DNA of 64,000 bases from Psychroserpens sp. (GTDB lineage Bacteria; Bacteroidota; Bacteroidia; Flavobacteriales; Flavobacteriaceae), in NCBI GenBank assembly GCA_017643165.1, contig JAEPNY010000002.1:993016-1057015 (forward strand). Direction: 5' to 3'. Positions within the stretch are counted from its first letter, which is position 1, and the number at the start of each line of letters is the position of its first letter. Below the pieces are notes generated by a model, which had not been told where the DNA came from, did no database searches, and saw nothing but the letters and a program-made list of their open reading frames with translations. Shown here one piece after another: positions 56,942-64,000 of the stretch. The translations under genes and the position numbers were made by a program.

Positions 56942-57877
56942 ATGACGAAGAAAGATCTCATTGATTGCTATAACCGAATAGCGCCATACATTCATAAAAC
57001 ACCAGTACTTACATCTGAGCTCGTTAATGAGTTAGTTGGTGCAAATTTGTACTTTAAATGTGAGAACTTTCAAAAAACTGGTGCATACAAAATGCGCGGC
57101 GCTACTAATGCAATCATGCAATTATCGGATCAAGAGCGATCTAAAGGAGTCGTTACGCATTCTTCCGGAAACTTTGCCCAATCCTTATCAAAAGCGGCTC
57201 AAAGCCTTGGAGTCAAAGCAACAATCGTGATGCCATCTAATTCTCCGAATGCCAAGAAAGAAGGTGTGAAAACCTATGGAGGACATATCATTGAATGTGA
57301 ACCCACAATTGAAGCACGCCAAGGTACTGCAGATAAAATCGCAGAGGCTACTGGAGCTACTTTTATTCACCCGTCAAATGATTTAGATGTCATATTAGGT
57401 CAAGGTACAGCCTGCTATGAATTACTAACCGATTTTCCAGATATTAACGTAGTTGTATGTCCGGTTGGAGGCGGTGGACTTATAGCTGGTTCAGCGATCG
57501 CGGCACATCATTTAACAGATAATTGTATCGTTATTGGTGGAGAACCATTTGAAGCTGATGATGCATATCGCTCATTACTTAGTGGAAAGATCGAAACAAA
57601 TGAAACGGCTAATACCATTGCTGATGGATTACGAACACAGCTGGGACATCACAATTTCCCAATAATAAAAACGCACGTCAATCGTATTATTCGAGTCACT
57701 GAATCTGAAATCATAGAAGCGATGCGATTCATCTGGGAACGCATGAAAATTCTAATTGAACCTTCAAGTGCTGTTACCTTCGCAGCAGTTTTAAAAGATA
57801 AAGATCAACTAAAGGATCTGAACATAGGAATTATTATTTCCGGTGGAAATGTGGATGTTACAAATCTTCCTTTTTAA
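56942..57877 (+). CDS. PLP-dependent threonine/serine dehydratase or serine racemase
   Basis: The 311-residue fold type II enzyme has the Schiff-base lysine K50 in QKTGAYKMRGA, the phosphate-binding SSGNFAQSL, and the glycine loop VCPVGGGGLIAGSA. It lacks the C-terminal regulatory ACT-like domain of biosynthetic IlvA, so it is a catabolic-type threonine dehydratase or a serine racemase. The start follows the icd terminator by 5-10 bases; expression must come from read-through, or from a promoter in the icd end. Confidence 0.93.
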   Translation: MTKKDLIDCYNRIAPYIHKTPVLTSELVNELVGANLYFKCENFQKTGAYKMRGATNAIMQLSDQERSKGVVTHSSGNFAQSLSKAAQSLGVKATIVMPSNSPNAKKEGVKTYGGHIIECEPTIEARQGTADKIAEATGATFIHPSNDLDVILGQGTACYELLTDFPDINVVVCPVGGGGLIAGSAIAAHHLTDNCIVIGGEPFEADDAYRSLLSGKIETNETANTIADGLRTQLGHHNFPIIKTHVNRIIRVTESEIIEAMRFIWERMKILIEPSSAVTFAAVLKDKDQLKDLNIGIIISGGNVDVTNLPF

Positions 57878-57934
57878 TATTTAATTAACTTTTAAGTACC
57901 TGTAAGCCGTCATATTGTTCCTTAATTTTGTGTA

Positions 57935-60310
57935 ATGATGAAATTAAAGTATAAAGCCCTACTCCTATTCGTCTTAAGCATCAACTTTCTATTAAGTCAG
58001 GAAAAGGTTACACTAAGTGGAACTATAACCGATGCCGGCAGTAATGAAACCTTAATTGGTGTTAACATCATATTTCCTGAATTACAAACAGGAACTAATA
58101 CCAATGAATATGGTTTCTACTCAATATCACTACCGAAAGGCACCTATAAAGTCCAAATAAGTTATCTCGGTTATACTACTATAACAGAAACACTTACATT
58201 TTCAGAAAATCAAGTCATTAATTACAAACTCGAAGAAAGTACTGAAAGTCTGGATGAAATCGTTATCAAACAGGATGTTGAGAAATTAAATATCAAAAAG
58301 CCACAAATGAGTGTAAACGCACTTTCAATTAATACCATAAAACAAATGCCTGTGGTATTAGGAGAAGTGGATGTCATTAAATCTATAACCCTTTTACCAG
58401 GTGTCACGAATGCTGGAGAAGGCTCATCAGGATTTAATGTGCGTGGTGGCGCCGTAGATCAAAACCTCATTCTACTTGATGAAGCTACCATTTTTAACTC
58501 TTCTCATCTTTTCGGTTTCTTTTCTGTATTCAACCCTGATGCAATAAAAGATATCAAACTATATAAAGGTGGTATTCCTGCTAAATATGGAGGTCGTGTA
58601 TCATCCGTATTAGATATATATCAAAAAGATGGTAATAGTAATGAATTTCATATGAATGGAGGAATTGGCTTTGTATCGAGCAGATTGCTCGCAGAAGGAC
58701 CAATAAAAAAAGGAAAGGGATCCTTTTTATTCGGTGGAAGAAGTAGTTACGCACATCTGTTTTTACCGCTTTTTGATGTTGATAACACCGCTTACTTCTA
58801 CGATTTAAATACAAAACTGAGTTACAGGTTAAATGATAAGAACAGTATCTTTTTATCTGGATATTTCGGAAGAGACGTATTTAATATTTCTGATAGTTTT
58901 GAAAACACCTATGGTAACACGGTCATCAATTTTAGATGGAATCATCTGTTTTCCGACCGACTATTTTCGAATATGTCATTAATCTACTCCGATTATTATT
59001 ACGGACTTAACCTAAATTTCGTTGAATTCGAATGGGATTCTGGAATTCAAAATTTCAATTTTAAATATGATCTAAAACATTATATAAATAACAAGTTCAA
59101 ATTGGAATATGGTTTAAATAGTATCTATTATAAATTTAATCCAGGTGAAATCAATCCGTCTACATCGACCTCTGGCATTAATCCATTTAAATTAATCGAT
59201 AAATACGCATTTGAAAATGCTATATATCTAGATGCGGAACACCAGATTACAGATAAGCTGGCATTATCCTATGGATTACGGGTAAGTTCTTTTTTAAGAC
59301 TTGGACAAGATGAACTCAACACCTATACTGATGATAATCCTGTATTATACAATGAAACCCTTCAATTATATGAAAAAGCTAATCCAACTGGAACGGAAAG
59401 TTTCAGTAGAATTGACGTTATAGAGTCTTTTGCTAATCTGGAACCAAGATTTTCATTAGCATATCAACTCAATGATCAGTCTTCTGTTAAAGCCAGCTAC
59501 AACAGAATGACACAATACCTACATTTATTATCTAACACATCATCTCCAACACCGCTAGATGTTTGGACACCAAGTGGTAAATTTATTGAACCGCAAATTT
59601 TAGATCAGGTAGCTATTGGATATTTTAGAACATTCAAAGACAATACATACGCATTAGAATTTGAAAGTTTTTATAAAACCATTCAAAACAGAATCGACTA
59701 CATTGATGGTGCAGACTTGATAGCTAACAATGCTATAGAACAAGTCATTCTTAATGGCGAAGCTCGCGCCTACGGAATGGAAGTCCTTCTAAGAAAAAAT
59801 GAAGGACGTCTAAAAGGTTGGCTGGCATATACATTAAGTAAGTCTGAACAGCAAACTCTTGGGCGTACACCTTTAGAACCCGGTATCAACAATGGCGAAT
59901 GGTATAGCACACCATATGATAAAACACATGATATTTCATTAACCGCAAGTTATGAACTTAATGATCGTTGGACATTCGGTAGTAATTTTTTATTCCAAAC
60001 AGGATTACCAGTAACCTTCCCTAATGGGCAATACCAGTTTAATGGTATTGTAGTTCCTACCTATGAAGCAAGAAATTCAAGCCGATTGCCGGCATACCAT
60101 CGATTGGATATTTCAGCAACCTATAATCCCAAAAAAAACGCTAATAGGCGTTGGCAAGGGCAATGGGTTTTCGGAATTTACAATATCTATAACCGTCGAA
60201 ATGCAGCATCAATTCAGTTTGCAGAAAACAGAGAAACTGGACGAAACGAGGCAACACGTCTAGCTATTTTTGGAATAGTTCCATCAGTATCGTATAACTT
60301 TAAATTTTAG
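57935..60310 (+). CDS. TonB-dependent receptor with carboxypeptidase-like regulatory domain
   Basis: The signal peptide (about 1-21) leads into a CarboxypepD_reg-like domain (about 25-110; VTLSGTITDAGSNETLIGVNIIFPELQTGT, GFYSISLPKGTYKVQISYLGY). A plug domain (about 115-225; GEVDVIKSITLLPGV, GFNVRGGAVDQNLILLDEA) follows, then a 22-strand barrel. At 791 residues it is complete. It is an outer-membrane transporter for an unknown ligand. The DUF4249 lipoprotein gene starts 3 bases downstream; the pair is typical of Bacteroidetes. Confidence 0.95.
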   Translation: MMKLKYKALLLFVLSINFLLSQEKVTLSGTITDAGSNETLIGVNIIFPELQTGTNTNEYGFYSISLPKGTYKVQISYLGYTTITETLTFSENQVINYKLEESTESLDEIVIKQDVEKLNIKKPQMSVNALSINTIKQMPVVLGEVDVIKSITLLPGVTNAGEGSSGFNVRGGAVDQNLILLDEATIFNSSHLFGFFSVFNPDAIKDIKLYKGGIPAKYGGRVSSVLDIYQKDGNSNEFHMNGGIGFVSSRLLAEGPIKKGKGSFLFGGRSSYAHLFLPLFDVDNTAYFYDLNTKLSYRLNDKNSIFLSGYFGRDVFNISDSFENTYGNTVINFRWNHLFSDRLFSNMSLIYSDYYYGLNLNFVEFEWDSGIQNFNFKYDLKHYINNKFKLEYGLNSIYYKFNPGEINPSTSTSGINPFKLIDKYAFENAIYLDAEHQITDKLALSYGLRVSSFLRLGQDELNTYTDDNPVLYNETLQLYEKANPTGTESFSRIDVIESFANLEPRFSLAYQLNDQSSVKASYNRMTQYLHLLSNTSSPTPLDVWTPSGKFIEPQILDQVAIGYFRTFKDNTYALEFESFYKTIQNRIDYIDGADLIANNAIEQVILNGEARAYGMEVLLRKNEGRLKGWLAYTLSKSEQQTLGRTPLEPGINNGEWYSTPYDKTHDISLTASYELNDRWTFGSNFLFQTGLPVTFPNGQYQFNGIVVPTYEARNSSRLPAYHRLDISATYNPKKNANRRWQGQWVFGIYNIYNRRNAASIQFAENRETGRNEATRLAIFGIVPSVSYNFKF

Positions 60311-60313
60311 ACG

Positions 60314-61126
60314 ATGAAAAGATTTTTATACATTCTTGTGGCATTATTAGTCTTCACTTGTGAGGATGTTATTGATGTCGATTTAAATACAGCCGAACCA
60401 AGATTGGTTATTGATGCGTCTTTAAATTGGTTTAAAGGTACAGTAGGCAATGAACAAGAAATTCGATTAAGTCTAACAGCACCATTTTTTGATGATGACG
60501 TTCCTGCAGCTACAGGAGCACAAGTTCGCGTTATTAAAAACAGTGACGATGTTTTTATTTTCACAGAAGAAGGCAATTCTGGAATCTATAGAAACTCAAA
60601 CTTTATTCCGCAACTAGACGAAACATATGAATTAGAAGTTATCTATGAAGGTGAAACTTATATTGCCACTGAAACAATGAAGTCAGTGGTGCCTATTGAT
60701 TTTGTTGAACAAGAAAATGAAGGTGGATTCTCAGGTGAAGACACCGAACTCAAAGCCTATTATACCGATCCTGCAAATATCGAAAACTATTATTTCTTTG
60801 AGTTTATCAACGAAGTTGTTCCAGTACCATCTCTTGATGTATATGATGATGAATTTACAGATGGCAATCAAATATTCGGGTTTTATTCTGAAGATGATGT
60901 AGGTCCAGGTGATATCGTCACCATCCGAAATTATGGGATTTCTCAGCGATTCTACGAATTCATGTTTATTCTTTTACAACAAAATCCTGAGGACGGCGGT
61001 GGTCCCTTTGAGACTCAGCCCGCAACTGTGAGAGGTAATTGTCAAAATATCACCAATCCTGATAATTTCCCTCTAGGTTATTTCAGAGCCTCAGAAGTTG
61101 CAGAATTCATCTATACCGTACAATAG
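60314..61126 (+). CDS. DUF4249 family lipoprotein
   Basis: The 270-residue protein has a lipoprotein-like signal (LYILVALLVFTCEDVIDVDL, with the cysteine in TCED) and the typical beginning DLNTAEPRLVIDASLNW. A beta-sandwich with a receptor-like SLTAPFFDDDVPAATGAQV and ITNPDNFPLGYFRASEVAE follows. DUF4249 proteins regularly accompany TonB receptors and are surface or periplasmic partners with unknown ligand. It is directly coupled to the receptor upstream. Confidence 0.92.
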   Translation: MKRFLYILVALLVFTCEDVIDVDLNTAEPRLVIDASLNWFKGTVGNEQEIRLSLTAPFFDDDVPAATGAQVRVIKNSDDVFIFTEEGNSGIYRNSNFIPQLDETYELEVIYEGETYIATETMKSVVPIDFVEQENEGGFSGEDTELKAYYTDPANIENYYFFEFINEVVPVPSLDVYDDEFTDGNQIFGFYSEDDVGPGDIVTIRNYGISQRFYEFMFILLQQNPEDGGGPFETQPATVRGNCQNITNPDNFPLGYFRASEVAEFIYTVQ

Positions 61127-61128
61127 GT

Positions 61129-61232
61129 TTTGGGCGTTACCATACCGTTATAACGGATATGGTCGTGCTATCCGCTATATCTTTTTATCGTTATAAAAAG
61201 GATGTCGCTTTTATCACTAACGCTGGTAAAAA
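61129..61232 (+). repeat. Flavobacterial-type intergenic palindromic repeat
   Basis: The 104-base stretch after DUF4249 begins GGGCGTTACC and ends near CTAACGCTGG, so the ends are GCGTTA and TAACGC, inverted. Inside, ACCGTTATAACGG and ATATCTTTTTAT/ATAAAAAGGAT form hairpins, and GTGCTATCCGCTATATC is a phrase I remember from repeats scattered through many Flavobacteriaceae genomes. No open frame of its own is seen. It overlaps a falsely long start of murQ. Copy number could not be tested in this window; I see only one. Confidence 0.6.
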
Positions 61233-61249
61233 TTGAGTATTTTTACAAC

Positions 61250-62071
61250 ATGAGCTTTACAAAAACTACTGAACAAGACTCGAATTATGATCATTTAGAA
61301 AAAATGAGTATTACCGAGTTGTTGACGAATATCAATACCGAAGATCAAACGGTACCTCATGCTGTAGAAAAAGCTATACCTCAAATAGAAGCATTGGTTC
61401 AACAGGTCGTAAACAAGCTAGAGAACGGCGGACGACTATTTTATTTAGGTGCAGGTACCAGCGGACGACTAGGTATTCTAGATGCTTCCGAATGCCCTCC
61501 AACTTTTGGTGTATCTCATGACCTCGTTATCGGACTGATTGCAGGAGGCGATTCGGCCATTAGAAAAGCTGTGGAGTTTGCCGAAGATTCAGTTAATCAA
61601 GGCTTTATTGACCTTCAAAATTATAATATTTCAAAAAATGACATTGTAATTGGCATTGCCGCTTCCGGCACAACACCATATGTGCTCGGTGCTATTAAAG
61701 CCTGCAATGATACCAATATTGTAACAGGTTGTATCACTTGTAATAAGAATAGTCCATTATCTCTTAGTGCCCAGTATCCAATTGAAGTTGTAGTTGGACC
61801 TGAATTTGTTACGGGAAGTTCAAGGATGAAAGCAGGAACTGCTCAAAAGTTGGTTCTCAATATGATCACAACTACCACGATGATTAAACTCAACAAAGTT
61901 AAGGGCAATAAAATGGTTGATATGCAACTGAGTAATTATAAGCTCGTAGATCGTGGCATTCGCATGTTAATGAAAGAATTAAGTATTGATCAAAAAACTG
62001 CCGAAAAGCTTTTAGAAGAACATCAAAGTGTGAGAAAAGCAATTCAAAATTTTAAGAATGGAAGAAACTAA
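61250..62071 (+). CDS. murQ: N-acetylmuramic acid 6-phosphate etherase
   Basis: MurQ removes the lactyl ether from MurNAc 6-phosphate, giving GlcNAc 6-phosphate, in recycling of the cell wall. The SIS domain has RLFYLGAGTSGRLGILDASECPPTFG, the strongest signature, and GIAASGTTPYVLGAI and GSSRMKAGTAQKLVLNM. I use the ATG at 61250 giving MSFTKTTEQDSNYDHLEKM (273 residues); the frame open from 61202 reads through the intergenic repeat. It overlaps the next small gene by 14 bases. Confidence 0.96.
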   Translation: MSFTKTTEQDSNYDHLEKMSITELLTNINTEDQTVPHAVEKAIPQIEALVQQVVNKLENGGRLFYLGAGTSGRLGILDASECPPTFGVSHDLVIGLIAGGDSAIRKAVEFAEDSVNQGFIDLQNYNISKNDIVIGIAASGTTPYVLGAIKACNDTNIVTGCITCNKNSPLSLSAQYPIEVVVGPEFVTGSSRMKAGTAQKLVLNMITTTTMIKLNKVKGNKMVDMQLSNYKLVDRGIRMLMKELSIDQKTAEKLLEEHQSVRKAIQNFKNGRN

Positions 62072-62297
62072 ACACACAGATAAAGAAGTGCTAATGAAAG
62101 GGGTGAAAATAATGCTCCTTACTGCAGTATTGATGTTTTTGGGTCCAACCTTATTCTATATTGGTATGAATAATCAGGAAAAAGCACTTTTCATTCCTAT
62201 TATGGTTGTCGCATCAATTGTACTTGTGCTAGCTTTGTATTTTATGTATAAAGGTCTTAAAACGATTATGAACAGTATGTTTGGACCGAAGAAATAA
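62058..62297 (+). CDS. DUF6095-like small membrane protein
   Basis: This 79-residue protein starts METTKHTD-like (MEETKHTDKEVLMKGVKIM) and has two hydrophobic helices (about 18-34 and 42-62). The order murQ then small two-helix protein is usual in Flavobacteria, where it carries the name DUF6095; the assignment is from memory. It overlaps the end of murQ by 14 bases. No function is known. Confidence 0.8.
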   Translation: MEETKHTDKEVLMKGVKIMLLTAVLMFLGPTLFYIGMNNQEKALFIPIMVVASIVLVLALYFMYKGLKTIMNSMFGPKK

Positions 62298-62312
62298 CAC
62301 CTATCTTTTTAA

Positions 62313-63392
62313 CTAGATTATCCCCTTTTCATCAAAAAAAGCATCAATAATTGCATTAAATGCTTCATCCTCGTCGGGATTTGAACAATTTATTAAAATC
62401 GTTATAACTACTTTCTCTTCAGGATAAACTCTGAAAATGGCATAGCCTCCTAAACCATTTCCTGTATGACCAAAATAAGGGCGCCCTTTGTGATCAAAAC
62501 TAGACTCAAAACCAATACCATAATACGTGCGTTTGCCATTTATTTCTTGAGAAGTGGTAAATTCCTTTAAGACATTGTTGTCGATTATCTCTTCATTTAA
62601 TAAAGCTTTGCCGAATAATGAAAGATCATCAGCAGTAGACAGGTAACCACCTCCAGCTAATTTATAATAATTATTTACGGTAGTCGCCTCTTTGAATTTT
62701 CGAGATCGCACCTTAGTGTAAAAGACAGCTTTATTAATTAGTTTCTGATTTTTATCGGCATAGGTATGTATCATACCTACCGGATCAAGTATAGCGGTCT
62801 TTATATAATCTTCAAACCTCAAATTCGTAATGCTTTCAATAGTATGAGCGATCAAATTCCAACCATAACTTGTATATAAAAATTCCGTACCTGGTTGAAA
62901 CAATAATGCATCATTTTTAAATATATCGATGCCCTGATTAATTGATAATGGTTTTGTATTTAAAAATTCACCATTCTTATAACTCCTAATACCAGCAAGA
63001 TGTCCACCAAGTTGTCTTAAAGAAAAGTCAAACGACTTTTTCGGAAATTGAGGTATATAGTTATAAATAGAAGCATCCAAACTAACATTATTTGAATCAT
63101 AAAGTTTGGCTAAACCGACTGACGCAATTGGTTTGGACACACTAGCAATTCTAAAAATAGTAGATTTTGGATCTACGATTTCTTGTTGTTCTATATTGGC
63201 ATAACCAAATCCTTGAGAATAGACTAAGGAATTATTTTGTACTACACTAATTGCAATTCCAGGAACCTTTTTTTTACGTACTAACTTTTTAGATATTCGT
63301 TTTACCTTATTAAAATCGTCTCTTACGTCTTGGGCGATAGCAGAACTAAATGATAAAAGAAAAATAAACAGAATATAATGTCTTATAGTCAT
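62313..63392 (-). CDS. Serine hydrolase of the beta-lactamase class C / penicillin-binding family
   Basis: A signal peptide (1-20, ending SAIAQ) precedes the 359-residue class-C-like domain. The catalytic S84-x-x-K87 is in RIASVSKPIAS. The position of the usual Y-x-N motif is Y173-T-S, so the third residue is serine, and HTG stands in FGHTGNGLGG near residue 310. Such proteins act as esterases, D-aminopeptidases or peptidases rather than true beta-lactamases. It is a single gene, downstream (on the minus strand) of the rRNA operon's terminator. Confidence 0.9.
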   Translation of the reverse strand: MTIRHYILFIFLLSFSSAIAQDVRDDFNKVKRISKKLVRKKKVPGIAISVVQNNSLVYSQGFGYANIEQQEIVDPKSTIFRIASVSKPIASVGLAKLYDSNNVSLDASIYNYIPQFPKKSFDFSLRQLGGHLAGIRSYKNGEFLNTKPLSINQGIDIFKNDALLFQPGTEFLYTSYGWNLIAHTIESITNLRFEDYIKTAILDPVGMIHTYADKNQKLINKAVFYTKVRSRKFKEATTVNNYYKLAGGGYLSTADDLSLFGKALLNEEIIDNNVLKEFTTSQEINGKRTYYGIGFESSFDHKGRPYFGHTGNGLGGYAIFRVYPEEKVVITILINCSNPDEDEAFNAIIDAFFDEKGII

Positions 63393-63470
63393 CTAATAAG
63401 GAAAATTATTTACCTCATTTTAGTACGAATAGAATGATAATCCTTACGTAGGAGTTAACTATAAAGCATA

Positions 63471-63499
63471 AAAAACCCTCAACGACAAGTTGAGGGTTT
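63471..63499 (-). terminator. Intrinsic terminator of the rRNA operon
   Basis: AAACCCTCAAC (63473-63483) pairs perfectly with GTTGAGGGTTT (63489-63499) around GACAA, with A residues before it for the U-run on the minus strand. It lies right after the 5S gene. Confidence 0.92.
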
Positions 63500-63501
63500 A
63501 A

Positions 63502-63610
63502 AAAAGGCGACGACCTACTCTCCCACGGATGCAGTACCATCGGCGCAAATGGGCTTAACTTCTCTGTTCGGAATGGTAAGAGGTGAGCCCCATCGCTATA
63601 ATCACCTTAA
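63502..63610 (-). rRNA. 5S ribosomal RNA
   Basis: On the minus strand the sequence runs from a TTAAGGTGATTATAGCG start through GGGGCTCACCTCTTACCA, CCGAACAGAGAAGTTAAGCC and GGGAGAGTAGGTCGTCGCC, the conserved 5S pattern of Bacteroidetes. Ends are accurate to a few bases. It is the last gene of an rRNA operon whose 23S lies upstream to the right. Confidence 0.95.
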
Positions 63611-63714
63611 ATCTTTCGGTGTATGTAGTTGTAACTACTTGACCGTATATAATAACATATTGAAAAAAGAATAGTATAAAAATACATGTACTTGTTAAAA
63701 AAACAGGCGTACAA

Positions 63715-64000
63715 TAAGCCTATGGGTTATTAGTACTACTCGGCTATGACATTACTGCCTTTACACCTGTAGCCTATCAACGTGGTCATCTTCCACGACC
63801 CTTTAAAGAAATCTCATCTTGTGGTAGGTTTCGCGCTTATATGCTTTCAGCGCTTATCCTTTCCCAACGTAGCTACCCAGCAATGCTCCTGGCGGAACAA
63901 CTGGTACACCAGAGGTTAGTCCAACTCGGTCCTCTCGTACTAGAGTCAGATCCACTCAAATTTCTAACGCCCACAGTAGATAGAGACCGAACTGTCTCAC
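63715..64000 (-). rRNA. 23S ribosomal RNA, 3' end (partial)
   Basis: The minus strand of this stretch is the conserved 3' part of 23S rRNA: GTGAGACAGTTCGGTCTCTA, then the sarcin-ricin-like AGTACGAGAGGACC and the terminal region TACTAATAACCCATAGGC. The 5' part lies beyond the window. About 100 bases separate it from the 5S gene, with no tRNA gene in between. Confidence 0.96.

Noticed and set aside
57923-57930. TAATTTTG as -7 element of the TonB receptor gene
   Set aside because: It is only 4 bases before the start codon, with no -33 element at 19-21 bases.
61202-61249. Longer murQ beginning at 61202
   Set aside because: This part lies in the intergenic repeat and adds residues not expected in MurQ; the ATG at 61250 gives the usual N terminus.

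Overview
The window is chromosomal DNA from a marine-type member of the Flavobacteriaceae (Bacteroidota). Supporting signs are low G+C, an omega subunit of the Bacteroidetes type, several secreted proteins with type IX secretion (T9SS) C-terminal sorting domains, a PorD-like T9SS lipoprotein/periplasmic factor, a TonB-dependent receptor paired with a DUF4249 protein, promoters of the Bacteroidetes form (TTG/TTTG, about 19-20 bases, TAnnTTTG), and little sign of Shine-Dalgarno sequences. Nearly all the DNA is coding, and most genes are housekeeping. I see no prophage, transposase or CRISPR array.

Layout. 1-5.5 kb (+): end of a 3-hydroxyacyl-CoA dehydrogenase, DUF1015, YggS, an exonuclease/GIY-YIG protein without a canonical start codon, a voltage-gated-type K+ channel, and miaA. 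5.5-10.5 kb (-): glycosyltransferase, YbbR protein, coaE, then an envelope-type histidine kinase and response regulator. 10.5-16 kb (-): three T9SS cargo proteins, two of them tandem paralogs with VCBS and ASPIC domains. 16-23.5 kb (-): fabI, recN, porD-like, coaBC, rpoZ, bamD, dapA and a DUF6913 gene. 23.5-29.3 kb: a 5'-nucleotidase split over two genes, two multi-pass membrane proteins around a DoxX protein, and ligA. 29.4-34.8 kb (+): GH20 hexosaminidase, cutC and GH2 beta-mannosidase. 34.8-44.1 kb: prmC, a GNAT gene, ribD, HAD, DMT, IMPACT, thioesterase, dnaA, a low-molecular-weight phosphatase, a PQQ-type sugar dehydrogenase and an RsmI-like methylase. 44.1-48.1 kb (-): a transglycosylase-like protein, DUF2279, mltG, GNAT and dapF. 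48.3-53.8 kb (+): an HtrA protease, a long GAPDH, a coiled-coil membrane protein, GNAT, trmD and rplS. 53.9-54.7 kb: an 830-base gene-free interval holding a probable large structured RNA with its own terminator. 54.7-63.4 kb: monomeric icd, a PLP dehydratase, a TonB receptor with DUF4249, an intergenic repeat, murQ, DUF6095 and a serine hydrolase. From 63.5 kb to the end (-): 5S rRNA and the 3' end of 23S rRNA.

Two observations stand out. The first is the roughly 420-510 nt RNA at about 54.0-54.5 kb, which is rich in GNRA-capped hairpins and which I cannot assign to a family. The second is a set of phased GTTAAA boxes (10-12 bp apart) upstream of the HtrA protease, with similar boxes in front of the two-component operon at 5.6-7.8 kb. 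This resembles the CpxR/degP logic of Proteobacteria and suggests an envelope-stress regulon.
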